Source of the DNA: Bacillus pumilus
Lineage (GTDB): Bacteria; Bacillota; Bacilli; Bacillales; Bacillaceae
Assembly (NCBI RefSeq): GCF_900186955.1
Contig: NZ_LT906438.1
Coordinates: forward strand, 930,001 to 994,000
Direction: 5' to 3'
DNA: 64,000 bases
Shown here: piece by piece, positions 17,336 through 26,821 of the stretch
Numbering within the stretch: position 1 is the first letter of the stretch
How the letters are laid out: each line of letters opens with the position of its first letter
The notes under the pieces: generated by a model
Database searches by the model: none
Seen by the model: only the letters and a program-made list of their open reading frames with translations
What the model was told of the DNA's origin: nothing
Position numbers and translations under genes: made by a program

Positions 17336-17980
17336 TTAATGAAGCGGTTTTTGCTGATTGGCTTTGTTTGGCGGCATTTGAACTTGGCCCTTCATTGGGG
17401 CAAATGTAGACGTCATCGCCTGCATATCTTGAGCTGTAAGCTGCGGAACTTGATAATAGCTATGTTTATTTTGATATAAGAAAATTTCATACGCCATTTC
17501 AATAAAGTTCGGAATTTGTGCTGCAAGCACACGTCGCACCACAGGGTTTGTTACCTCTAGTGCAGTCATTGAAAGTAATCCAGCATGTGATTTCACGAGA
17601 CCTAGCATATGCCCTGTAATTCCCGAGTCCTTTACATCCTGTAACGATTGATTTGGCTTCTTAGGCTGAGATGGTTTTATTCCGTATGTCACCTGTGTTT
17701 GTTCTTTCATCATATACGTAGATGTTTCTTCACTAGGCTTTTGACCAGTAGAAAAACAATCTACCGTGACATTATACTGTGACAATACAAATTGATATTG
17801 TCGATCTAAAATGTCGGATAATGCGGGATCTTGGATGAATTGGCGAAAGATCATGTATTGATCCAAAATATTAATGGTCCCTGCTAATACTTCATGTAAA
17901 TCAAATAACTCATGCCCGCCATGATTGAATTGGGGCTGCTGGACATTTCCTTGAACGTTTGTCTGCTGATCGTTTTGCAT
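17336..17980 (-). CDS. yhcQ: CotF-like spore coat protein YhcQ
   Basis: 214 residues; ATG with GGAGGAA upstream. The N-terminus is Gln/Asn-rich. The middle carries the coat F-type (ferritin-like helical) domain with 'DLHEVLAGTINILDQYMIFRQFIQDPALSDILDRQ' and a second half containing 'TNPVVRRVLAAQIPNFIEMAYEIF'. The C-terminus is Gln/Pro-rich. It corresponds to B. subtilis YhcQ, a spore-associated protein. It is convergent with the gluzincin gene and divergent from the hybrid kinase. Confidence 0.88.
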   Translation of the reverse strand: MQNDQQTNVQGNVQQPQFNHGGHELFDLHEVLAGTINILDQYMIFRQFIQDPALSDILDRQYQFVLSQYNVTVDCFSTGQKPSEETSTYMMKEQTQVTYGIKPSQPKKPNQSLQDVKDSGITGHMLGLVKSHAGLLSMTALEVTNPVVRRVLAAQIPNFIEMAYEIFLYQNKHSYYQVPQLTAQDMQAMTSTFAPMKGQVQMPPNKANQQKPLH

Positions 17981-18124
17981 AGAGATTCCTCCTATTGTTT
18001 ATACATTCTGTTTTAATGTGAGGAAGTTTTCCTTCTTTCATGCAAAAAACATTATTTACAATTAGAGGGTTTTCTTCCTTTTTGTCGAAAAAAAGTATCA
18101 GACGAATGAACATGGGGGTACCAG

Positions 18125-21100
18125 ATGCAGGACAAAATCATTAATCGTTTGATAGAAGACGAACATGTGCAGGCACCAGTGATTGGCATCGGTGTTTCGC
18201 CGTTTGAACAGCATCATCTTGAGGCTTTTTTTCAATCATTTCCACATGAACTAAATGCCTCTTTTATTGTTGTACAAAATCATGTGACAGGCGATTGTAT
18301 AACTGATTTGGAAGCACTTGTTTTACCGATTGGCTACCGGGCAAAAACGATTAAACATGGTGAGAAAGTCATGAAGAAGACGATTTATTTTTGTCCACAG
18401 CATGCGGTAGTGACGTTAACAGAAGATCAGCGGCTGCACCTATCAGAGCAGCTGCCGGCGTGCATGGCTTGCTCTGTGGACTTGCTTTTTCAGTCTCTTG
18501 CCAGCGTTCAAAAGGAGGAGGCATATGCGATTTTCTTTCAAAAAGGTCATTGCGTGGGAAGTGGCTTGCTTCAGTTGGTTGAGCAGGGCGGTACAGTTTT
18601 ATCGTGCAGTGAGGAAGAAAGTGGTTTTGACACTTTGTATCAACAAACATTCAAAGACCCTTCAACCCTTGCGGCATATATCGCAAATATCATCAACGTC
18701 CCGCATCTCGATGAGGCAGATCCTGTTTTACTGAGAATTATTGAACGTCTTGAAATGTATAAAGGCATTGCTTTTTCAACCTATCAAAAGAAAAGGCTGC
18801 TATCTGTCATTCAAAAACGAATGAATGTTGCAAAAAAACGGATTTCATTGTTAGCAGAGTACGACTACTTATTAGAAAGAGAACCAGATGAGCTTGACCT
18901 TCTGCACGCTCAGCTTCTAAGCGGCATGACATCTTTTTTTAGAGATATGGAGGCTTTTCATGTATGTGAACATCAAATCATTCCGTCGATCATTGAAAAT
19001 GCGGTGAAAAACGGGAAATCTCGATGCCGTATTTGGATTGCAGGATGTTCGACAGGAGAGGAAGCGTATTCTTTTACGATCTTATTTTTAGAAGAAATGA
19101 AGCGAAGACAAGTGACCATTGAACTTCAAGTATTTGCAACAGATATCAACCGGAAAGCCATTCAAACAGCTAGTAAAGGTCTTTACTCAGTAGAGTCTAT
19201 GGCAAGGATGCCGGAAAAATGGCGGGCGCGATATTTCGAAAGGAAAGGTGACGCTTTTATTGTGAAGCAGTCGCTTAGAAAACATATTGTCTTTGCACCT
19301 CACAATTTATTGATCGATTCACCTTTTATCCACCTCGATTTTATCAGTTGCCGAAATGTTCTGATGTACTTCCAGCCTGAAGTGCAAAAACGAGTATTGT
19401 CCCGATTCCAATATGCTTTAAAAGATCAAGGGATGTTGATATTAGGGCCAAATGAAACTGTACCCAATATCCCTCGTTTGTTTCATTTGTTCAATGAAAA
19501 ATGGAACATTTACACCCATTCAAACGTTTCAAAACCACATGTCCCTTGGACACCAGACGCTCGTGATATCGAGTTGAAAGCGCGAGCCGAACAATATATG
19601 CAAGAAGTAAGCAAGGATTATGATGCATGTATGGTCATCAACGATAGTGACAAAATCCTGGCAGTATCAAAGGGTGCGTATTCTTTTTTAGATCATACAG
19701 AAGTGTCAAATCAATCATGTGAATATGTGACACCAGATTATATGAAAGAGATGCTCAGTCAAACCTTTCAAAAGGTGTGGACAGACGAGACAGAGGTTGT
19801 GTTTCAACATGTTCTCATTTCGGAAAAAGGCAGCAAGCAGTATGCAGATTTTACCGTAAAAAGTTTTGACCGCCGTTTTAAGGGAGTTTACGTCATTCTC
19901 ATTCGAATGAATGAGAGAGGAAAAAATCAAAAGAACGGCAGGGACATAGGGATGTCAGATCAGAATTCAGTCTATCAACAGCGTATTGTCGATTTGGAAA
20001 ATGAACTCAATGAAGTCAAACAAAAGGAGCAGGAGGCAAGGGCTCAATTAAAAGCAAAACACACGCAATTAGAGGAGCTTGAGAAAAAACACGAACATTA
20101 TATAAATATCATAAACAACTTGAGGGTGACAAGAGAAGAACTGTACAAACCCTCTGTCAAGCCGGAGCTTGCAACGCTGTTTGTGGACAGGGACATGAAT
20201 ATACGCTATTACACTCCTACAGCTGCCTCTTTATTTACTTCTGCGAAAATCAGACATCAGCAATCCTTTCAGTCGATGGCTAAAAAGCTTACGCAGGAAA
20301 CGCTCTATCATGATATCCAATCCGTCATATCGGATAGGCGCGCGATCGAACGTGAAATTGAAACGAACGAAGGCGAGCAATTCACCGTTCACATCACACC
20401 CATCTACGATGAAGAACGTGAAGGAGCAGTGATGACCTGGATTAAAATGACTGAAGTAACGAAAATCAAGCAGTCGCTTCATCTAGCGGTGACGGCACTT
20501 GATAACAGCCATATTCATATTGTTGTGGCAACTGAGGAAGGGGTCATCCAATGCGTGAATCAGCGTTTCTGTCAGTTTGTCCAGCAGCATGAATATGACC
20601 TGATCGGCAAAGATATTTTTTCTGTCTATCATTCGCTATGTCAATGTGATGATTTAGAGAAACAATGGAAGGTTTGTTTAAGAGAGGGCAGCTGGACAGG
20701 TGAACTATACTTTCAAGATTTATCTGGACGTGAACGATGGGAGAGAGTCTCTTTACACCGAATTGATGACCCTGACAAAATGCAGTCAACCGTCATGCGG
20801 ATTTCAGAGGATATCACCAATCAAAAGCAGTCAGAGAAGATGCTGATGAAATCTGAGATGCTGTCAGCAGTAGGGCAGCTTGCAGCAGGCATCGCTCATG
20901 AGATACGGAACCCGCTGACCTCATTAAAAGGGTTTTTACAGCTGATGATTCAAAGTAAAAAGTATCAGAAAGATTATGCAGATGTGATGATGTCAGAGTT
21001 TAATCGGCTCGAGTCGATTATTAATGAATTCCTCGTTCTTTCGAGAAGCAAATCGGTGAAATTTGAACCGGTACATGTCAATCTTCTGCTCGAAGAAGTG

Positions 21101-21505
21101 ATCATGGTCGTTGAATCCCAGGCGGTCTTAAAAGGCGTGTCCATTCAGAAAAAGCTGTCTCCGTCGCTCCCTAACATTCAAGGCATTCCGAATGAACTGA
21201 AACAAGTCTTCCTAAACATCCTTAAAAACGGAATAGAAGCGATGGATGGTGTGACAGGCGTCATCAAGGTGACCTCTCTCATGAAAGATCAGCAAATGAT
21301 GTTGATCTTTGAAGACCAAGGAAAGGGAATACCAGAGGACGAAATAGGGAAACTCGGTGAACCATTTTATACAACAAAAGAAAAGGGGACAGGCCTTGGT
21401 TTAATGATGACCATTAAAATCATTGAAAGCCATGGCGGCACCATTCGTTTTGAAAGCAAAAACTTTGAGGGGACACGAGTGATTATTACCTTTCCGATGA
21501 GTTAA
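18125..21505 (+). CDS. CheB-like/CheR/PAS/histidine-kinase hybrid protein
   Basis: 1126 residues; ATG with GGGGGTA upstream. Domain order: a degenerate CheB methylesterase-like domain (about 15-190; Ser25 kept in 'GIGVSPFE', but the usual GTGSDG aspartate region reads 'QKGHCVGSG'); a CheR methyltransferase domain (about 205-460) with SAM motif AGCSTGEEAYS (about 306) and 'SCRNVLMYFQPEVQ'; a PAS-like domain (about 485-590); a coiled coil (about 620-665); two further PAS domains (about 670-905); then HisKA and HATPase_c (about 910-1126). The phosphoacceptor context HEIRNPLTSLKGFLQLM (His about 925) is that of Bacillus sporulation kinases; the ATP lid reads 'TGLGL'. No membrane helix is seen and no response regulator is adjacent. 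It is absent from this position in B. subtilis. It could feed Spo0F or an unlinked regulator. Confidence 0.88.
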   Translation: MQDKIINRLIEDEHVQAPVIGIGVSPFEQHHLEAFFQSFPHELNASFIVVQNHVTGDCITDLEALVLPIGYRAKTIKHGEKVMKKTIYFCPQHAVVTLTEDQRLHLSEQLPACMACSVDLLFQSLASVQKEEAYAIFFQKGHCVGSGLLQLVEQGGTVLSCSEEESGFDTLYQQTFKDPSTLAAYIANIINVPHLDEADPVLLRIIERLEMYKGIAFSTYQKKRLLSVIQKRMNVAKKRISLLAEYDYLLEREPDELDLLHAQLLSGMTSFFRDMEAFHVCEHQIIPSIIENAVKNGKSRCRIWIAGCSTGEEAYSFTILFLEEMKRRQVTIELQVFATDINRKAIQTASKGLYSVESMARMPEKWRARYFERKGDAFIVKQSLRKHIVFAPHNLLIDSPFIHLDFISCRNVLMYFQPEVQKRVLSRFQYALKDQGMLILGPNETVPNIPRLFHLFNEKWNIYTHSNVSKPHVPWTPDARDIELKARAEQYMQEVSKDYDACMVINDSDKILAVSKGAYSFLDHTEVSNQSCEYVTPDYMKEMLSQTFQKVWTDETEVVFQHVLISEKGSKQYADFTVKSFDRRFKGVYVILIRMNERGKNQKNGRDIGMSDQNSVYQQRIVDLENELNEVKQKEQEARAQLKAKHTQLEELEKKHEHYINIINNLRVTREELYKPSVKPELATLFVDRDMNIRYYTPTAASLFTSAKIRHQQSFQSMAKKLTQETLYHDIQSVISDRRAIEREIETNEGEQFTVHITPIYDEEREGAVMTWIKMTEVTKIKQSLHLAVTALDNSHIHIVVATEEGVIQCVNQRFCQFVQQHEYDLIGKDIFSVYHSLCQCDDLEKQWKVCLREGSWTGELYFQDLSGRERWERVSLHRIDDPDKMQSTVMRISEDITNQKQSEKMLMKSEMLSAVGQLAAGIAHEIRNPLTSLKGFLQLMIQSKKYQKDYADVMMSEFNRLESIINEFLVLSRSKSVKFEPVHVNLLLEEVIMVVESQAVLKGVSIQKKLSPSLPNIQGIPNELKQVFLNILKNGIEAMDGVTGVIKVTSLMKDQQMMLIFEDQGKGIPEDEIGKLGEPFYTTKEKGTGLGLMMTIKIIESHGGTIRFESKNFEGTRVIITFPMS

Positions 21506-21591
21506 AAAAGACAAGTTTTACATGAAATCCATTCAACATCAATATTTACTTTGTACACTATGAGAGATGAAGCACAAAGGGGAGAGGTCTA

Positions 21592-24495
21592 ATGAAACGA
21601 ATGCTGTCTATTCGAATGATTTGTTGTTTGGTTTTGGTGATCTTTAGTTTGCAATCCTTATTGCCTGGTATGTCCGCAGGGAGCGAGGTCAATGCATCTG
21701 AAAAGAAAGAAATGGTGTGGAAACAAAAAAAGATTGTGCAGATCAAAAAAGCCCGTCAGCTCATAGGAGAGACCGTGACAGTGAGCGGAATTGTGACAGC
21801 AGATCAATCAGCTTTAGGCAATGGGAAACTGTCCACATACATTCAAGACAAATCAGCTGGAATCAATGTTTATTCAGCTCAGCCCAATCACTTCCCGGAA
21901 CTAAAAGCAGGGATGAAGGTGACAGTGACTGGTAAAATCACGTCTTATAAAGGACTGATTGAAATTGTGCCAGATCAAGGCAGTCTGAAGATAGATGCTG
22001 TGAACCAAACCTTGCCAAAGGCGAAGCGAGTGTCTGTGAAGCAGCTAGAAACGGAACAAGCAGGTAAACATGAAGGAAGACTAGTAAAGGTCAAAGGCTA
22101 TGTAGAGGCAAAACCAGCGCAGCCGGCTGGCGGTGGATACAATGTGGTGATCATCGATAAAAAATATCACAGCACCACTCTGAGAGTGATGGTCGATACG
22201 AATGCGATTGATAAAGTAAAGACAGGAAAATGGTACGAGTTTACAGGGGTGTTAAGCAGATATGATACGTTGCAGGTGCTTCCAAGACATAAGGATGATA
22301 TGAACCTGCTGAAACGCCAGCCAAAGCCGCCAAAGATGAAGAAAGAATACAAAGCAACGGTTGACCGTGTGGTGGATGGAGATACGATACATCTAAAGAA
22401 GCCCGTTTTAGGTACAACAAAGGTGCGTTTTGTGAATATGGACACGCCGGAAACGTATCATCAGCCAAAAAGCGAATTAGACAAAAACCAATTGCGTTTT
22501 GGACAGCAAGCGACTGACTATTTAAAAACACTACTTTCGAGCGGTGACCAAGTCACATTAAAGATTGGTCCTGAAGCGAAAGATAACTATGGACGTCTTT
22601 TAGCTCAAGTAAAAACCAAAAAAGGGTTAAATACAAATCTAGAGCTTGTGAAAAAAGGATATGCCCCTACTTATTTCATCTGGCCAGTTGGAGATGAAAA
22701 GGACTATCATACGTTTCAAAAAGCAGTAAAAGAAGCAAAGGAAAAAGGACTGGGCATATGGAACGAAGCAGACCCTCTGCTGGAACAGCCATTTGAATTT
22801 AGAGCACGTGAACAGAAAAAAGGACTGACACGCTATGTTGGTGATTCATCTGTCAAAACCTACGTGTCCCCTGACAAATGGAAAGAAATCGATGTGGATA
22901 AACGGGTCTTTTTTGCTTCCAAAGAAGAAGCAGAACAGGCTGGTTATCAGCCGGAAAAGGATGCGGGCGAAGTACCATTAACGATTTTAAGTATGAATGA
23001 TTTACACGGTAAAATTGATCAAGAATACGAACTGGATGTAAAAGATGATGGCAATAAAGGCATGTACGGGCGGATGGATTATGTCGCGGCCTATATGAAG
23101 CAAAAACAAGCAGCGCACAAAAATACGATCACGGTCCATGCTGGAGATATGATTGGCGGGAGCTCTCCAATATCTTCTCTTCTGCAAGATGAACCAACCG
23201 TTGAGCTTATGGAGAACATTGGCTTTGATGTCGGCACGGTCGGCAACCATGAATTCGATGAAGGGGTAGACGAGCTATTGCGTATTTTAAATGGCGGAGA
23301 TCATCCTAAAGGCACAAAGGGGTATGACGGACAGAACTTTCCGCTCGTTTGTGCGAACTGTGAATACAAGGATACTGGCAAACCGCTTTTACCGGCTTAT
23401 GAAATCATCGATGTCGAAGGAATCCCAGTCGCATTTATCGGCGTTGTGACCAAGTCAGCCGCAGGAATGGTCATGCCAGAAGGGATTAAAGACATTCAGT
23501 TTACAGATGAAGTCAAAGCCGTGAATGAAGCCACGAAGGAATTAAAACAAAAAGGAGTTAAAGCCATAGCGGTTTTAGCTCATATGACAGCCTCTCAAAA
23601 TGGGGATACGATCACTGGGGAGAGTGCAAAGCTTGCCAAAGAAGGTGATGATGAAATTGACGTCATCTTTGCAGGGCATAATCATGAAGTGGTCAATGGA
23701 GAGGTCAATGGAAAATTAATTGTGCAAGCCTTTGAATATGGAAAGGCGATTGGCGAAGTCAATGTGACACTTGACCGTAAAACGAAGGATATCGTCAAAA
23801 AGAGTGCGAATATCCAGTATGTAGATCAAGCTGGTATAGAAAAGGACAAGGAAGCAGCAGACATCTTGGCTCATTACGGGAAAGAAGTGGAGCCGATTAT
23901 TAGTGAGGTTGTTGGAGAAGCCGGGGTCAAAATGGAAGGCGGCTATTCAAATGATGGAGACACGCCGCTCGGTAATTTGATTGCGGATGGTATGAGATAT
24001 TCAATGAAAAGTGACTTTGCCATGATGAATGGAGGCGGCATTAGGCAAAACCTTGAAAAAGGGCCGATAACATGGGGAGCTCTCTTTAATATTCAGCCAT
24101 TTGGCAACGTTTTAGTCAAACTAGAGATCAAGGGAAAAGACTTAGTAGAGATCATAGAAGCACAAATTTCTCCACAATTTGGACCAGATTATAGCATTTC
24201 AGGCTTTTCATATTCCTATGATCCTGTAACATATAAAGTAGTCGACTTGAAGCTGCCAGATGGTTCAGCCGTAGCTCTCGATCAAACGTATACACTCACT
24301 GTGAATAACTTCATGGCAACTGCAACTGGCAGTAAATATGCACCAATAGGCAGGCTTGGGCAAAACCCTGAAACAGGCCCAGAAGACTTAGAAGCCACTG
24401 TCGATTTTGTGAAAAGCTTTGAGGGGGCTTCCATTTTGTATCAAAAAGAAGGACGAATTCAAAAAGCAAAACAAGAAGAAAAAGCAGCAAGCTAA
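21592..24495 (+). CDS. yhcR: Extracellular nuclease/5'-nucleotidase YhcR, without sorting signal
   Basis: 967 residues; ATG with AAAGGGGAG upstream. Signal peptide (about 1-36), two OB-fold-like nucleic-acid-binding modules (about 45-235), a thermonuclease (SNase) domain (about 258-395; 'DRVVDGDTIHL', 'VRFVNMDTPE', 'DNYGRLLAQV'), a calcineurin-like metallophosphatase domain (about 463-730; 'SMNDLHGKID', 'HAGDMIGG', 'GNHEFDEG', 'AGHNHEV') and a 5'-nucleotidase C-terminal domain (about 760-935; 'NGGGIRQNL'). It should degrade DNA or RNA and release nucleosides outside the cell. B. subtilis YhcR is about 250 residues longer and ends in an LPDTS sorting signal. Here the protein stops after a charged tail with no LPxT-type motif or final helix, although sortase yhcS follows 46 bases later. 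Confidence 0.93.
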   Translation: MKRMLSIRMICCLVLVIFSLQSLLPGMSAGSEVNASEKKEMVWKQKKIVQIKKARQLIGETVTVSGIVTADQSALGNGKLSTYIQDKSAGINVYSAQPNHFPELKAGMKVTVTGKITSYKGLIEIVPDQGSLKIDAVNQTLPKAKRVSVKQLETEQAGKHEGRLVKVKGYVEAKPAQPAGGGYNVVIIDKKYHSTTLRVMVDTNAIDKVKTGKWYEFTGVLSRYDTLQVLPRHKDDMNLLKRQPKPPKMKKEYKATVDRVVDGDTIHLKKPVLGTTKVRFVNMDTPETYHQPKSELDKNQLRFGQQATDYLKTLLSSGDQVTLKIGPEAKDNYGRLLAQVKTKKGLNTNLELVKKGYAPTYFIWPVGDEKDYHTFQKAVKEAKEKGLGIWNEADPLLEQPFEFRAREQKKGLTRYVGDSSVKTYVSPDKWKEIDVDKRVFFASKEEAEQAGYQPEKDAGEVPLTILSMNDLHGKIDQEYELDVKDDGNKGMYGRMDYVAAYMKQKQAAHKNTITVHAGDMIGGSSPISSLLQDEPTVELMENIGFDVGTVGNHEFDEGVDELLRILNGGDHPKGTKGYDGQNFPLVCANCEYKDTGKPLLPAYEIIDVEGIPVAFIGVVTKSAAGMVMPEGIKDIQFTDEVKAVNEATKELKQKGVKAIAVLAHMTASQNGDTITGESAKLAKEGDDEIDVIFAGHNHEVVNGEVNGKLIVQAFEYGKAIGEVNVTLDRKTKDIVKKSANIQYVDQAGIEKDKEAADILAHYGKEVEPIISEVVGEAGVKMEGGYSNDGDTPLGNLIADGMRYSMKSDFAMMNGGGIRQNLEKGPITWGALFNIQPFGNVLVKLEIKGKDLVEIIEAQISPQFGPDYSISGFSYSYDPVTYKVVDLKLPDGSAVALDQTYTLTVNNFMATATGSKYAPIGRLGQNPETGPEDLEATVDFVKSFEGASILYQKEGRIQKAKQEEKAAS

Positions 24496-24541
24496 AAAGC
24501 GTATCATCTAAGAGAAACGTAACAGGCAAAGGAGTTTAAGC

Positions 24542-25108
24542 ATGAAAAAGTGGCTTGCACTGACTGTGATGACAGCCGGGATTGTGCTGCTCGGCTGGGG
24601 AATTTGGCAAATCGCCTCTACTCATCTTCAAACAGCCCAATCATTAGACGAAGCGAAGAAGGTCGTGGCGGACGATCAAGGGATGTCCAAGAAGCAGTTT
24701 GCTCCAGAAGTGGGGAAAGCTTCTGGCATCCTGACGATTCCAAAATTAAAAGCAGACCTTCCCATTGTCGAAGGGACGGATGCGGATGACCTAGCAAAGG
24801 GAGTAGGACACTACAAAGGCAGTTATTATCCTGATCAAAATGGACAAATCGTCCTTTCTGGCCATCGTGACACGGTGTTTCGCAGGACAGGCGAACTGGA
24901 TATTGGAGATCAGCTGAAAATCACTGTGCCGTATGGTGAATTTATATATGAAATCACACATACGAAAATTGTTGATCAGCATGATACATCCATCATTACG
25001 TTGCAGAATGAAAAGGAAGAGCTGATATTAACCACATGCTATCCTTTTCATTTCGTCGGCAATGCGCCAGAGCGGTATATTATTTATGCAAAAAGAGTGT
25101 CTGAATAA
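24542..25108 (+). CDS. yhcS: Class D sortase YhcS
   Basis: 188 residues; ATG with AAAGGAG upstream. An N-terminal signal anchor (about 5-27) is followed by the sortase beta-barrel. The catalytic triad is visible: His108 in 'SGHRDT', Cys166 in 'LTTCYPF' and Arg178 in 'ERYIIYAKR'. In B. subtilis YhcS attaches YhcR and YfkN to the cell wall through LPDTS/LPDTA signals. It is in one operon with yhcR, which lacks such a signal here, so its real substrate is probably encoded elsewhere. Confidence 0.95.
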   Translation: MKKWLALTVMTAGIVLLGWGIWQIASTHLQTAQSLDEAKKVVADDQGMSKKQFAPEVGKASGILTIPKLKADLPIVEGTDADDLAKGVGHYKGSYYPDQNGQIVLSGHRDTVFRRTGELDIGDQLKITVPYGEFIYEITHTKIVDQHDTSIITLQNEKEELILTTCYPFHFVGNAPERYIIYAKRVSE

Positions 25109-25110
25109 AG

Positions 25111-25144
25111 AAAAAGAGCCTGCTTTCATACGCAGGCTCTTTTG
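25111..25144. terminator. Bidirectional terminator between yhcS and yhcT
   Basis: 12-bp perfect stem AAAAGAGCCTGC/GCAGGCTCTTTT between convergent genes. Confidence 0.9.
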
Positions 25145-26053
25145 TTAATGGATGATTTGACTCATGAGCTGGTCCATATCAGGTGGTAGAGGTGCTTCGA
25201 TGATCAGATGCTCACCTGTAAAAGGATGTTTCATGTCTACTTGCTTGGCGTGAAGAGCACACCTGTTGATGTAATCACGAACTCCGTCATATAATGTATC
25301 CCCAGCTAGTGGATGCCCGAGACTGCTCAGGTGGACACGAATTTGATGCGTTCTACCCGTTTCTAATTGAAGTTTAACGGCTGTCAGTTGCAGACGTTTA
25401 TTCATGTCCATGACCTGAAAATGAGTCACAGCTTTTTGCCCATTAGGGGAGATTCTTCGTCTGACTGCATGGTGTTTGTCACGGCCGATCGCTGCATCGA
25501 TGGTGCCTTTCTTTTTTTTGAAAAGTCCCTCTGCGATGGCGATGTATGTGCGTTTGATTGTTTTTTTAGAAAGCATTTGATCAAGAGCCGCATGGGCTAA
25601 CCTATGCTTTGCAAAAATGACGGTGCCGCTCGTGTCTTGATCTAGCCTGTGGATATGTCTTACCCGCTTTTCTTCTCCATTTGCTTGAAAATGGAATGCC
25701 ACAAGATTTGCCAGTGTGCCTGTTTGTCCTTGTTCATTCGGATGAGTTGGCCGGCCGGCAGGTTTTTGCACAATTAATAAATGCTCGTCCTCAAAGAGTA
25801 CCTCTAATTCACCGTATTCCGGTGTCACATCACTTTCTTCTGTTTCAAATAAATCAATGATGATCTGATCGCCTTGACTGACTTTAGCCGCGTGATGGGC
25901 AGGCTTTTGATTTAAACGAACTTTTTGATGCTCCATCCAAAAATGAATAATCGGTTTTGATGCAAAGACGGCTGTCTTTAAAAAATGACTGAGTGAAGTG
26001 TGATGATACTGCTCGTCTACTTTGAGTGAGAGCGTGTGTCCTTTTATGATCAT
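25145..26053 (-). CDS. yhcT: RluA/RluD-family RNA pseudouridine synthase YhcT
   Basis: 302 residues. The catalytic motif HRLDQDTSGTVIFAK contains the active-site aspartate (about residue 140). An N-terminal S4-like part (about 15-75) and the C-terminal 'TGRTHQIRVHLSSLGHPLAGDTLY' motif complete the RluA-type layout. It converts uridine to pseudouridine in rRNA or tRNA; the exact target site cannot be read from the sequence. It is monocistronic and convergent with yhcS. Confidence 0.93.
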   Translation of the reverse strand: MIIKGHTLSLKVDEQYHHTSLSHFLKTAVFASKPIIHFWMEHQKVRLNQKPAHHAAKVSQGDQIIIDLFETEESDVTPEYGELEVLFEDEHLLIVQKPAGRPTHPNEQGQTGTLANLVAFHFQANGEEKRVRHIHRLDQDTSGTVIFAKHRLAHAALDQMLSKKTIKRTYIAIAEGLFKKKKGTIDAAIGRDKHHAVRRRISPNGQKAVTHFQVMDMNKRLQLTAVKLQLETGRTHQIRVHLSSLGHPLAGDTLYDGVRDYINRCALHAKQVDMKHPFTGEHLIIEAPLPPDMDQLMSQIIH

Positions 26054-26161
26054 GATATCCGTTCCTCTCTATGGGTATATATAGGAAACACTTACCTTGG
26101 CGAACGCCTTTTTTTCTGTGCTATTCTGAATGGAGAATAACGACAGAGAGGTAGATGTCAC

Positions 26162-26512
26162 GTGAGATTAATGAAAGCTGCTACAGACCTGCAAGAGCAG
26201 GCAATTGAAGAAATATCAAAGGATGTTGAAGATCTTCTTTCTCATGCTGTCAATGGACAGCAACGGGATATGCGTCAAAAAGATCGCTCCCTTACCTTTA
26301 TTGATGGCGTATATAACGGGACGATGGACGATGCTTTTCGTATTTTATCGGGACTTCAGCTATTACATACCATCATTGTAAAACCGAAACGTCATCTCAC
26401 CAAACGAGATCGTGAACTATTCGAACGAAACCGTGAGCAGGTCAATGCCTGCGGCTTTTCTTTTCCGTTTGATCTAGACGATTTTGCCAGCCGTCACCTT
26501 CAAAATGCGTAA
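26162..26512 (+). CDS. yhcU: YhcU-like protein
   Basis: 116 residues; GTG start with GAGAGGTAG upstream (ATG at 26171 is an alternative). Soluble and mostly helical, with a basic C-terminal half. It matches the position and size class of B. subtilis YhcU, whose function is unknown. The next B. subtilis gene, yhcV (CBS domains), is missing here and its place is taken by a non-coding stretch with RNA-like structure. Confidence 0.75.
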   Translation: MRLMKAATDLQEQAIEEISKDVEDLLSHAVNGQQRDMRQKDRSLTFIDGVYNGTMDDAFRILSGLQLLHTIIVKPKRHLTKRDRELFERNREQVNACGFSFPFDLDDFASRHLQNA

Positions 26513-26518
26513 AAGATG

Positions 26519-26714
26519 GTGTGAACTTCCTTGTTAACTTACAAGGACCTCGCACATACTATTTTTAAGGGAACGGAGAAACCTTTAAGATCTGTAATAC
26601 CAAACCCGCTCTTTTTCAACATCGCCTATTTCTCCACGAATCGGAGCGCTTGGATCTCTTGCAGAATGAACCGAACACGGGTAGGAGCCTGACAAAACGG
26701 TGCAGGCTCCTTTT
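26519..26714 (+). ncRNA. Possible structured RNA or regulated 3' region between yhcU and yhcW
   Basis: The gap holds a two-part hairpin (GTGTG 26519-26523 with CGCAC 26551-26555, inner CCTTGT/ACAAGG). Then GGAGAAA (26575-26581) can pair with TTTCTCC (26629-26635), and ACCCG (26604-26608) with CGGGT (26678-26682). The last two pairings cross each other, as in a pseudoknot or a switch. A clear terminator ends it, nearly 200 bases after the yhcU stop. I match it to no known riboswitch and found no obvious start promoter. Confidence 0.35.
26684..26714 (+). terminator. Rho-independent terminator in the yhcU-yhcW gap
   Basis: Perfect 8-bp stem GGAGCCTG (26684-26691) / CAGGCTCC (26703-26710) followed by TTTTAT. 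Confidence 0.85.
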
Positions 26715-26744
26715 ATACATAATCATTTTAGCAGACATTCATCT

Positions 26745-26773
26745 TTGAAAGTCAATTTTATTCACGATATGAT
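26745..26773 (+). promoter_or_regulatory. SigA-type promoter of yhcW
   Basis: TTGAAA (26745-26750), 17-base spacer, TATGAT (26768-26773), about 50 bases before the yhcW start. Confidence 0.75.
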
Positions 26774-26821
26774 AGCATTGAGTATATCTTTAAGACTTTT
26801 GTGAAAAAAGGAGTGGCCTCG

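Noticed and set aside
24256..24270. LPDGS inside YhcR as a possible sortase motif
   Set aside because: It lies in the nucleotidase C-terminal domain with about 80 residues after it and no membrane helix or basic tail, so it cannot be a sorting signal.
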